Assembly: GCF_019797745.1 (NCBI RefSeq)
Contig: NZ_VOSI01000003.1
Span: 434,001 to 498,000, forward strand
Source of the DNA: Edaphocola aurantiacus
Lineage (GTDB): Bacteria; Bacteroidota; Bacteroidia; Chitinophagales; Chitinophagaceae
Length of the DNA: 64,000 bases
Reading direction: 5' to 3'
Shown here piece by piece: positions 45,237 to 52,567 of this stretch (the stretch's first letter is position 1; each line of letters starts with the position of its first letter). Both the position numbers and the translations under genes were made by a program. Under the pieces are notes generated by a model, which did not search any database, was not told where the DNA came from, and was given only the letters and a program-made list of their open reading frames with translations.

Positions 45237-46559
45237 TTAGTTTCCTAATACTTTGATATCATCAACCTCAAAAGTACCTGTTGCACCACTGGAACTACCG
45301 GTATATTTAAAACCGATATATACCTGCTGACCTGCGAAAGATGCCGGAATACTCACATTAATATCTTTCCATGCCCAGTTAGCCTGTCCGGATACAGTAA
45401 TCGCATCCAGCTCTGTCCATGAAGAAGCCGCCGGGTCACCATTATAGCTTGTTGTTACATAAGCTTTAAGTGTTGCCGCATCAGGGAAGCCATAAGTAGA
45501 CCTCAGGGATAAAGCATACGTGCTGTACCCGCTTAAGTTTACAGCTGGTGTGATCAGCCATGATTTTACATCAGACTGTCCCGATTGGTAAGCGGTGATC
45601 TTAGCATACGGATTAGAACCACCATATACATATTGCATACTTCCTGCTTCGGCTACATTAGCCCAGCCGGTTAAGCTTACAATCGCATTGGCTGCACCAC
45701 CGGTAAAATCTTCACTGAATAAGGTTACCCCATTAGCCGATCCGCATCTCGCACCAGAGAAGCGTACGTCAGTTGTATCTCTGATGAATAACTGCGGTGT
45801 GCTGCGGCTGCCGGAAACGAATTTGGTATACAGACCCACAATAACACCACTACCTGTCGGAGTAGTCATTGGCTGAAAGCGGGAGTAGTTACTTGTTCTT
45901 AATACAATACCGGTACCAGAGGCCCCACAACCTTCCAGGTCTCTGTTGGTTGTTCCGCTTGGTGCAGCATAAGGCTGACCAGGATTGGTAAACTGCGTAT
46001 TTCTGATGGCTACAAGCGTATTCAGGCGGGCTCCGTTTGCTTCAGCATTAGCCAGCTCATCATAAGAGAATGTATCCACCTTGATCGGGTTCGGATAATT
46101 AGCCTTTACGATAAAGTTATCGGCCATTGCAAATGGAATAGCTACGATAGACTGTCTTTCATCGAGACCATAGCCCAGTTGAATCATACCACCATAAGTA
46201 CCCATTGTCAGGCCCTTACATTTAATATATACTTTACGACCTACAGGATAATCATTATATATATTATTCTGATCCAGGTTGATTTCCAGTCCGCCGGTTT
46301 CATCCTGGATAACGAACTTTTTATAATAGTTACCACTGCGGTCATCCATTACTACAATACCGGATACCACAACATCTGCCGTAATAGCTGTACCAATCGG
46401 CATGGCTAATACTTGTGCAATTGTATGGGTAACAGGAATCTTAGGATCATTTCCTGTATTGTCAATAGGTTCGTCATGTCCTTTTTTAACGCAGGCGTTA
46501 AAGGTTAATGTGGATGCAGCAAGCGTACCACAGAGCAACAGTAGAGATAATTTTTTCAT
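45237..46559 (-). CDS. DUF5689 lipoprotein with choice-of-anchor-J-like C-terminus
   Basis: 440 residues. Lipobox TFNAC gives Cys23 as the lipidated residue. Residues ~40-260 match DUF5689 (VSGIVVMDDRSGNYYKKFVI, QDETGGLEINLDQ, GRKVYIKCKGL), an OB-fold-like domain found in Bacteroidota surface and nuclease-associated proteins. Residues ~275-440 form a jelly-roll of the choice-of-anchor J type (LFSEDFTGG, SWLITPAVNLSGYSTYALSL, FEVDDIKVLGN). It is probably an outer-membrane surface lipoprotein binding carbohydrate or another polymer. It is a single gene between two terminators. Confidence 0.85.
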   Translation of the reverse strand: MKKLSLLLLCGTLAASTLTFNACVKKGHDEPIDNTGNDPKIPVTHTIAQVLAMPIGTAITADVVVSGIVVMDDRSGNYYKKFVIQDETGGLEINLDQNNIYNDYPVGRKVYIKCKGLTMGTYGGMIQLGYGLDERQSIVAIPFAMADNFIVKANYPNPIKVDTFSYDELANAEANGARLNTLVAIRNTQFTNPGQPYAAPSGTTNRDLEGCGASGTGIVLRTSNYSRFQPMTTPTGSGVIVGLYTKFVSGSRSTPQLFIRDTTDVRFSGARCGSANGVTLFSEDFTGGAANAIVSLTGWANVAEAGSMQYVYGGSNPYAKITAYQSGQSDVKSWLITPAVNLSGYSTYALSLRSTYGFPDAATLKAYVTTSYNGDPAASSWTELDAITVSGQANWAWKDINVSIPASFAGQQVYIGFKYTGSSSGATGTFEVDDIKVLGN

Positions 46560-46736
46560 ATTATAATTGAACTGAATCGCAAAATTAGACCAATATTTAA
46601 ATTATGATTCACTTGAGCAGGGAAACAACAATTTATTAATATACAGGCACTTATATCCTTAACGATAAGATAATATGCTTACTGTTGCTGATGTATATAT
46701 GATGTAATATGTTAATGTGATTTTGCAGCCTTCTGA

Positions 46737-46775
46737 AAATAAAAATATCCGGTAGCATACCGGATATTTTTATTT
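46737..46775 (-). terminator. terminator of the RiPP-like operon
   Basis: 18-bp stem around CCGGTA / TACCGG with A/T-rich arms (46737-46754 and 46758-46775), loop GCA, immediately after the stop codon of the barrel gene on the minus strand. Confidence 0.85.
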
Positions 46776-46776
46776 T

Positions 46777-48915
46777 TTACTGAACAATATTGGTTGGTGT
46801 TTCCGTTCTTGGCTGCTCTTCTATAAACTGATCTTCCTTGGTTTTTTTGGAGTGACTGGAGCGGAATTTATAGCTGAGGGATAGTCCGACTCTCCTGGTG
46901 TCATACTTGCTGTAATAGCTTACACCAGAACCCATATCCTGTAGCGCATTCCGGTTGGTATTGAACAGGTCATACACAAATACAGATGCCGAGAGGTTAT
47001 TATTCCAGAAACGGCGCGACAGATTCAGGTCAAACTGGTTATTCAATGGCTGCTGTATCATGAAGTAATAATGATTACCGCCTTTCGATGAGGAATAATA
47101 CTGTGCCATCAGTTTTACTTTCAATGGCAGTACCAGCTGTGTCGTGAGGTGCAGGTTCCAGATGGATTTAGAGGTAATGCCTTCAATATTAAAACGATTG
47201 TTTCCGGCCTGGGCATACAGAAAATTCATTTCATCAGGGTTAAAGTTGAATCGCAACGTCTGCTTGAGTCCTTTAGTGAAGATCATGAACGGAACAGGAA
47301 TACCGATATTGAAATTATAATGCATCAGCTCCGGAACATTCACCATAACATTATTTACCGTGCTATTGACATCAACCAACCTGTCGGTGATGAAGTTACG
47401 GGCATGTCTTATATTATAGGACACGAAAAAGTAATTGAATGCACTCAGCTTCACTTCATAGTTGTCAGAAAGTGTAGGCGCCAATCCCGGATTACCACCG
47501 AAGGATAAATTAGGGTTTACATAATTGACATTATTCGGGTTCAGCGCTGCCAGGTTAGGTAAGGTAATCTTACTGTTATAATTCATGTTGAGGTGTATCC
47601 CCTTCATGATATTATACTGGAGGGTAGCATTAGGATAATACCGCAGCTTATTGTAGGAAGGTACCTTGTCTGTGATGAACGTACCGGTTATATCATATTT
47701 TTCCAGGCGGTTGCCCAGGATGAAATCCCATTTATGGTAAGAACCTTTAAGTTCCAGGTATGCAGCCAGTGTATTTCTCTGGTATTTAAAATTCCTGATC
47801 TCGAAACTGCTGGCTCTGAAATCGACACCTTCCATCAGCAATCCTCCGTTAATGCTGGACTCGCGCAGGCCGCCGATTGTAAGACTCTGGCTGTAATCGA
47901 TTTTGGCGAGCAGGATTTCGCTTATGTTTTCATTGTCGAGCAATGCTGGAGTGTTCTGCTGTTTAGACTCCAGGTTATTGAGGTTACGGTTGGTGTTGTA
48001 GCTCAGGTTAACATCCAGGGTCTGACCAGGATGTTTAAATCTTTTCTGATAGGTCGCCGCAAGGTCATGGTTATTCCGGTTGGCCAGGCCATTGTCGTCG
48101 GACTGGAAACCGGTACTGAAGGAGTATATAGATGACTTGTCCCGGTTATGACTCAGCCTGTAGTTCAGGATAAGACGGTCTCTTTTGAAATAATATTTCA
48201 GGCCGGCATTCAGGAAAGTGTAATTGAGTGTACGGTCAACATCATTCGTTGAATAAGTGTTTTGCTCTTTAAAGAAACGGCTGTTTTGCGTTTGCTCAAT
48301 ATGGTTCTGCCCGATCTGCAATTGCAGTCCTACATTGTTTATCCTTGAATTGAGGGAAAGATTATTATTAAATCTCAGGTTTTTACTATCGGGTGCATAA
48401 CTGATGCCATTGCCATAGGTAGCCGAGAAATAGTCCATAGAATTATTGGACGTAATAATATTAACGATGGCTCCCCCACCTGTAGCCGGAAATTCAGCCC
48501 CGGGTTGGGTAATTACCTCTACCCTGTCTACCGAGTTGCCGGGCATTCCTTCCAGGTAATTGTTCAGGTCGCCGGAGGAGAGATTCACCGGTCTGCCATC
48601 TACATACACCGTGAGTTGTTTGCCCTGGTATACCACACCCGTCACATCAGAAACCAGTAATCCGGGTAATTTTTTTAATCCTTCTAGGGTAGATCCGTTG
48701 GTCAGAAAATCATGACCGGCAAAATTGAAGATTGTCCGGTCAGCTTTTACGATGGCAAGGCTGCGACGGCCTTCAACGACCACTTCTTTCATTTTCTGGC
48801 CTTTGATCATCTGGCTGGTATCTGCGGTAGATGCAATCGTATCATTATTCTGGGCATATCCGGTCACAAGGAATAAGCTGGCGGCACCGGTAGTCAGTAT
48901 TACTTTATAATTCAT
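46777..48915 (-). CDS. outer-membrane beta-barrel receptor-like protein, last gene of the RiPP-like operon
   Basis: 712 residues. Signal peptide (MNYKVILTTGAASLFLVTGYAQ), then a TonB-plug-like domain (VVEGRRSLAIVKADRTIFNF, LEGLKKLPGLLVSDVTGVVY, SVDRVEVITQPGAEFPATGG). The long barrel is of the OMP_b-brl_3 type (LSLNSRINNVGLQLQIGQN, FILGNRLEKYDITG). No N-terminal carboxypeptidase-like domain is present. It begins 8 bp after the DUF2807 gene in a run of closely spaced genes that starts with the acyltransferase-like gene, and a strong terminator follows. In this setting it may move the modified peptide across the outer membrane, or take it up; inference only. Confidence 0.85.
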   Translation of the reverse strand: MNYKVILTTGAASLFLVTGYAQNNDTIASTADTSQMIKGQKMKEVVVEGRRSLAIVKADRTIFNFAGHDFLTNGSTLEGLKKLPGLLVSDVTGVVYQGKQLTVYVDGRPVNLSSGDLNNYLEGMPGNSVDRVEVITQPGAEFPATGGGAIVNIITSNNSMDYFSATYGNGISYAPDSKNLRFNNNLSLNSRINNVGLQLQIGQNHIEQTQNSRFFKEQNTYSTNDVDRTLNYTFLNAGLKYYFKRDRLILNYRLSHNRDKSSIYSFSTGFQSDDNGLANRNNHDLAATYQKRFKHPGQTLDVNLSYNTNRNLNNLESKQQNTPALLDNENISEILLAKIDYSQSLTIGGLRESSINGGLLMEGVDFRASSFEIRNFKYQRNTLAAYLELKGSYHKWDFILGNRLEKYDITGTFITDKVPSYNKLRYYPNATLQYNIMKGIHLNMNYNSKITLPNLAALNPNNVNYVNPNLSFGGNPGLAPTLSDNYEVKLSAFNYFFVSYNIRHARNFITDRLVDVNSTVNNVMVNVPELMHYNFNIGIPVPFMIFTKGLKQTLRFNFNPDEMNFLYAQAGNNRFNIEGITSKSIWNLHLTTQLVLPLKVKLMAQYYSSSKGGNHYYFMIQQPLNNQFDLNLSRRFWNNNLSASVFVYDLFNTNRNALQDMGSGVSYYSKYDTRRVGLSLSYKFRSSHSKKTKEDQFIEEQPRTETPTNIVQ

Positions 48916-48923
48916 GTAAGGTT

Positions 48924-49562
48924 TTATTTTAAGATCACTAAGCGTTCGGTATTGATGTCGGCATTATTGTCTGAATTGTGTACTCTGGTCGTTCCCTCCA
49001 GCAGGATATCGCCGTTACCATTCAAGGTTGTATTGATGGTCTGCGCTTCGATCTGGTTGAAGGCTATATCTCCGTTTCCGCTCAGGGTCATGGTACAGGT
49101 ACCGACTTTTGTTTTGTAAGGACTTGAAATGTCCCCATTGCCATTCAGACTTAAGGTAAGCTCACTGAGGTCAAAGCTGTCGGCCAGGATAATGTCACCA
49201 TTTCTTAATAACTCCAGGTTTAAGCTGGTCGTTTTTTTGGGCACACGAAACTCTATACGCGGGTATTGATCTTTCTCTGTTGTGGCTTTTGATTGTCCCT
49301 TTCCCGGTTCCTGGTACAGGTATACCTCAGAACCGGTTCTGGATACCTTGTATTTATCCTCATTTAAAATGCGGATGCTCGCGGTATCATCGTCTGTGCG
49401 CAATACAGTAATTGTTGCATTGCCTTTAAGCGATAGCTGGTTATTGCTGTATTTAATTTCGTTTACATTGGTCTTGTCATTGCCATTACTGAAAAAGCGG
49501 CAGGCACTCAGCGATCCGGCAGCGCAGGCCAGCATCAGGTATACAATATAACGTTTGCTCAT
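48924..49562 (-). CDS. DUF2807 (head-GIN) lipoprotein
   Basis: 212 residues. Lipobox SLSAC gives Cys21. The body has the repeated beta-helix motif of the DUF2807 / putative autotransporter head GIN domain: LRNGDIILADS, LNGNGDISSPYK, LSGNGDIAFNQ, LNGNGDILLEG. Such proteins are periplasmic or surface lipoproteins of unknown role, common in Bacteroidota. Here it lies 1 bp after the M50 protease gene and 8 bp before the barrel gene, so it is inside the RiPP-like operon, perhaps as a scaffold between protease and barrel. Confidence 0.88.
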   Translation of the reverse strand: MSKRYIVYLMLACAAGSLSACRFFSNGNDKTNVNEIKYSNNQLSLKGNATITVLRTDDDTASIRILNEDKYKVSRTGSEVYLYQEPGKGQSKATTEKDQYPRIEFRVPKKTTSLNLELLRNGDIILADSFDLSELTLSLNGNGDISSPYKTKVGTCTMTLSGNGDIAFNQIEAQTINTTLNGNGDILLEGTTRVHNSDNNADINTERLVILK

Positions 49563-49563
49563 T

Positions 49564-50634
49564 TTATGATTTGAATTTACTGATGATACTATTAATAAGA
49601 AAGTATACGAATATCAAAGAGTATATGCCTTTGAACAGGGATACATAAGTGATATTATGGAAGTCTATGTCCAATACACCGGACATATTGCGTATAAATA
49701 TACTCAATACATAAAAGATAAAAATGAAATGTGCAATGCTGTAGAAAAAGTAGAACAGATCAAACTTCACTTCTTTCTTGAATAATTTATAGAGGTACTG
49801 ATTAGAATTTTCAAAGAGATTGGGCTTGCCAAAGAAATCTGATAATACCCAGTACCCGTCTGTTTTAATAAAAGGAAACAGGGAAAAGAAGATTACCGCA
49901 ATATTGATATTATACAATACAAACAGGAATTCTTTATGAGCAAAGAAAATAATACTCATGACCAGTGTGAAAAACAGCTGGAAGAAGATTCCCGAAAGGT
50001 TGACGATGATTCTCTTTTCCTTATTCAGCACCCATATACAACTGATATTGGAATATAATACCGGCAGGATAAAGAAGAGTCCGAAACCGATTTCGCGTGG
50101 TGCCAGATTGAATCTCTTGGTGGCCACCGAATGGCCCAGTTCATGAATGATGAGGGTACACAGAAAGATGGGATAAAGGATATAATAGTTTACCCCTGTC
50201 ACCTTTGTGATATGCCCTTTCAGGTAATAATACATCCCGATATACATAGCCACTACAGCCAGCAAGCCTATGATAAACTGCAGCAGGCTGGGTCTGATCA
50301 GGAATTTGAGCTTGTCGGATATAATATTGACATACCGGGCATTCAGTAAAGTGATCTTTAACTTAACCGAACTTTTGTGTTCTGTGCTGATGATGTCATG
50401 CACCTCATTGTTCAGGTTCTCTACAATAAAAGTAGTCTCTTCGGGACTTAACTGAAATTGATTTCCGATACTGCCGTAATTAAGACCCGGATTCTTTTTG
50501 ACGTATTCTATAAAGCCGAAAGTGAACTCACTGATGAGGAAAAAATTATTATTGAACTCGATAAAATAACGCTCCTCAGACTGGTTATGGTGAAGTTGTA
50601 CTGCTGCAACATTTTCTGTAAATCGCTCTAACAT
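49564..50634 (-). CDS. M50-type membrane metalloprotease with N-terminal winged-helix-like domain
   Basis: 356 residues. Residues 1-90 form a small alpha/beta domain (FLISEFTFGFIEYVKKN, LSPEETTFIVENL) resembling PqqD/RRE-like peptide-binding modules. Then several membrane helices with HELGH (His164, Glu165, His168) in LCTLIIHELGHSVATKRF, and a distal FIKTDGYWVL (Asp of the second zinc motif). This is site-2-protease architecture, as in YydH of the Bacillus epipeptide locus. It overlaps the acyltransferase-like gene by 7 bp. The likely job is cleavage or export of the precursor peptides encoded upstream; the RRE reading is tentative. Confidence 0.82.
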   Translation of the reverse strand: MLERFTENVAAVQLHHNQSEERYFIEFNNNFFLISEFTFGFIEYVKKNPGLNYGSIGNQFQLSPEETTFIVENLNNEVHDIISTEHKSSVKLKITLLNARYVNIISDKLKFLIRPSLLQFIIGLLAVVAMYIGMYYYLKGHITKVTGVNYYILYPIFLCTLIIHELGHSVATKRFNLAPREIGFGLFFILPVLYSNISCIWVLNKEKRIIVNLSGIFFQLFFTLVMSIIFFAHKEFLFVLYNINIAVIFFSLFPFIKTDGYWVLSDFFGKPNLFENSNQYLYKLFKKEVKFDLFYFFYSIAHFIFIFYVLSIFIRNMSGVLDIDFHNITYVSLFKGIYSLIFVYFLINSIISKFKS

Positions 50635-51611
50635 GTGCCTATAATTTTATATTTGATCAGGTCTGTTACAAATCCGTTGTGCTCAAACAGCTCCTCTATT
50701 TCGTCCAGTTTAAAAGTAAGGTTATTGGTCTCGCAGTACTCAATAATTTCTGTAGTGCGGTCACTGATCTTAAAGAAGGAGAAATACTCCTGTGTAAAAA
50801 GGTACTTATTGTCTTTGTCTTTAAGGATGTCATACCGGTCTTTGCAGAAGGTATAGTCCTGCTCCCGGGCAATATGGTCTGTATCGCCGGGCAGGGAAGG
50901 TTTCATAAATTTATATATAGTATGGTACGATTCCCATTGTTCTGGATATTGTACCAGCATTTTTTCAAAGTCTTTCCAGACAGCAGCCATAGAAAACTGT
51001 TCCGGCTCAATGTCCTTTAATTCGATATGCCGCTTCCCGTCTTTCCAGTAGCCAAGCCCCTGAGTAATCGGGTATTTCAGTTTGGCGGCGATCTCAAATA
51101 AGCTGTTGCGCACCAGCATTGTCTCGTGCAGCAACTCAATTTCTTTTACATTATTACTTTTGTCAATAGCATTCGATCCCGATCCGATATCAATCAGCGA
51201 GAATAAAGCTTTACCGGATTTCATGGCTTCTACAATCTGGCGGAAGCCTGTATACGAATCGGCGTATATAACCGTATTTTCATTAAACTTAAGATCTACC
51301 GTTTTAGAGAACTCAATAAAATGCTCAACCCTGTCGCGCGAATGCTGCGAGGCAATAAAAATAACATCTATCTCCATTCTTTTGATCAGGTGGTACAGAA
51401 TATACAAGAACGGCCCAAAGTGAAAAGAGAAATATAACCGGTTACCCAACTGGCTGTTGAGTGTAAATACATTCTCAAAATCATGCTCTTTCAGGCAATG
51501 TTCGTTATTGAATAACAGGTAGTCCTGATACCGTTCATAAATAGATTCATGATCCTCGCGGAAGAATCGCTTCAGCGTGGCCTTTGTCAGTGCTTCGTTA
51601 TATAAATTCAT
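50628..51611 (-). CDS. LpxL/HtrB-like acyltransferase-type protein in the RiPP-like locus
   Basis: 327 residues, no signal peptide. FSFHFGPFLYILYHLIKR (His64) resembles the HxxxxE/D active-site region of lauroyl acyltransferases, followed by VIFIASQ, a GKALFSLIDIGSGS segment and FEIAAKLKYPI. The usual acidic partner of His64 is not obvious, so either chemistry is altered or this is a distant homologue. It starts 300 bp after the last precursor peptide and overlaps the M50 protease gene by 7 bp. It may acylate the peptide, hold it, or act in lipid modification; alternatives cannot be separated by eye. Confidence 0.55.
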   Translation of the reverse strand: MNLYNEALTKATLKRFFREDHESIYERYQDYLLFNNEHCLKEHDFENVFTLNSQLGNRLYFSFHFGPFLYILYHLIKRMEIDVIFIASQHSRDRVEHFIEFSKTVDLKFNENTVIYADSYTGFRQIVEAMKSGKALFSLIDIGSGSNAIDKSNNVKEIELLHETMLVRNSLFEIAAKLKYPITQGLGYWKDGKRHIELKDIEPEQFSMAAVWKDFEKMLVQYPEQWESYHTIYKFMKPSLPGDTDHIAREQDYTFCKDRYDILKDKDNKYLFTQEYFSFFKISDRTTEIIEYCETNNLTFKLDEIEELFEHNGFVTDLIKYKIIGTC

Positions 51612-51654
51612 ACGTGCTGATATTAAGATGGTCGGTATAGTATGGTTAAAACAA

Positions 51655-51690
51655 GCCAGGGGCCACTTTATACAGTGGCGAACCCTGGCC
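51655..51690 (-). terminator. hairpin between precursor genes and downstream genes (possible attenuator)
   Basis: On the minus strand: GCCAGGG..GCCAC..GTGGC..CCCTGGC hairpin followed by TTGTTTTAA. It lies between the precursor cluster and the acyltransferase-like gene, so it would keep precursor transcripts in excess over the downstream genes. Confidence 0.7.
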
Positions 51691-51850
51691 GGTTTAGTAT
51701 CTTGGATAAAATCGTTTGCGCTGTTTAGTTGTGGCAGGTTTTCACGCTCAGGTTATGACCCGCACCTGTACGGATGCAGTATTGCTGCTATTGGGTACAG
51801 TTTATGAAGGGATTTATTGCGCCATTATACAGGCACTCCTTCATTATTTA

Positions 51851-51889
51851 CTACTTCAGGCAGCTTTTCAACTGTTCGAAATTATTCAT
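51851..51889 (-). pseudogene. remnant start of a fourth precursor peptide
   Basis: A 12-codon frame, MNNFEQLKSCLK then TAG, repeats the first residues of the neighbouring precursors (MNNSFEQLKKKL) and then stops. It lies 22 bp past the last intact precursor. Probably a decayed copy; too short to be sure. Confidence 0.4.
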
Positions 51890-51911
51890 GATAATAAGTG
51901 GTTATTCCGGA

Positions 51912-52097
51912 CTAGCCTTTAGTCGTAGGTGTCGGCTTAACTACCTCTTTAGGGTTACAGCTGGAGTCAGTCCATGAGCAACAGCCGTTGCTGCCTTCTT
52001 CTAAAGATTGTGATGGTACCAGTTGCACCATTTCCAGGCGCTCTTCCAGTTTTACTACTTCGAGTTTTTTCTTTAATTGATCGAAACTGTTGTTCAT
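51912..52097 (-). CDS. precursor peptide A (61 residues)
   Basis: Leader MNNSFDQLKKKLEVVKLEER, then LEMVQLVPSQSLEE, then the core region GSNGCCSWTDSSCNPKEVVK and tail PTPTTKG. It shares leader and core with two sister genes upstream (B and C). The leader is charged and helical; the core has three Cys (CC..C), Ser/Thr and Asn-Pro. There is no double-Gly cleavage site. It is the last intact precursor in the series, ahead of a hairpin. Predicted substrate of the radical SAM enzyme encoded upstream. Confidence 0.85.
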   Translation of the reverse strand: MNNSFDQLKKKLEVVKLEERLEMVQLVPSQSLEEGSNGCCSWTDSSCNPKEVVKPTPTTKG

Positions 52098-52127
52098 AGT
52101 TTTGTTGATTAAGGATTAGGAAAAAAA

Positions 52128-52304
52128 TTACTTAGTGGTTGGTTTTACAACTTCTTTAGGATTGCAGTTAGAATCGGTAAAAGAGCAACAGCCATTGTCA
52201 CCTTCCAGGGTGGCAGTTGATGCTACTAATTGTACCATTTCCAGGCGCTCTTCCAGCTTTACTACTTCCAGTTTTTTCTTCAGTTGTTCGAAACTGTTGT
52301 TCAT
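52128..52304 (-). CDS. precursor peptide B (58 residues)
   Basis: Start at 52304, stop TAA at 52128. Leader MNNSFEQLKKKLEVVKLEER is identical to A except for one residue. The variable joint is LVASTATLE and the core is GDNGCCSFTDSNCNPKEVVK with tail PTTK. Separated from A by 30 bp and from C by 32 bp, each gap A-rich on the coding strand as expected for a Bacteroidota ribosome site. The frame is under 60 codons but its conservation with A and C leaves little doubt. Confidence 0.88.
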   Translation of the reverse strand: MNNSFEQLKKKLEVVKLEERLEMVQLVASTATLEGDNGCCSFTDSNCNPKEVVKPTTK

Positions 52305-52336
52305 AATTGTTATTGTTTAGGGGTTAGGAATAAATA

Positions 52337-52510
52337 CTATTTCGGAGTTGGTTTTACAACTTCTTTAGGGTTACAGCTGGAGTCGGTGAAGGAGCAACAG
52401 CCGTTATCGCCTGCTTCTAAGGTTGCAGAAGGCACCATTTGTACCATTTCCAGGCGCTCTTCCAGCTTTACTACTTCCAGCTTTTTCTTCAGTTGTTCGA
52501 AACTGTTCAT
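52337..52510 (-). CDS. precursor peptide C (57 residues)
   Basis: Start at 52510, stop TAG at 52337. Leader MNSFEQLKKKLEVVKLEERL is one residue shorter than in A and B; joint MVPSATLEA; core GDNGCCSFTDSSCNPKEVVK with tail PTPK. It is the first precursor after the radical SAM gene (57-bp gap). All three cores keep Cys-Cys-Ser-x-Thr-Asp-Ser-x-Cys-Asn-Pro-Lys-Glu-Val-Val, so the modified residues probably lie there. Confidence 0.88.
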   Translation of the reverse strand: MNSFEQLKKKLEVVKLEERLEMVQMVPSATLEAGDNGCCSFTDSSCNPKEVVKPTPK

Positions 52511-52567
52511 AATTGATATGTATTTAGGGGGTTAGAAAATATCAGGTTGGTTGCCGGCAGTGCCGGT

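Noticed and set aside
46777-48915. Possibility that the barrel protein is a siderophore or sugar (SusC) receptor unrelated to the peptide locus
   Set aside because: Not excluded, but there is no SusD partner or iron-related gene nearby, and the spacing places it in the peptide operon.
52135-52535. Plus-strand frames over the precursor peptides
   Set aside because: They are the antisense of the three precursors; the minus-strand frames share leader and core, the plus ones only mirror that repetition.
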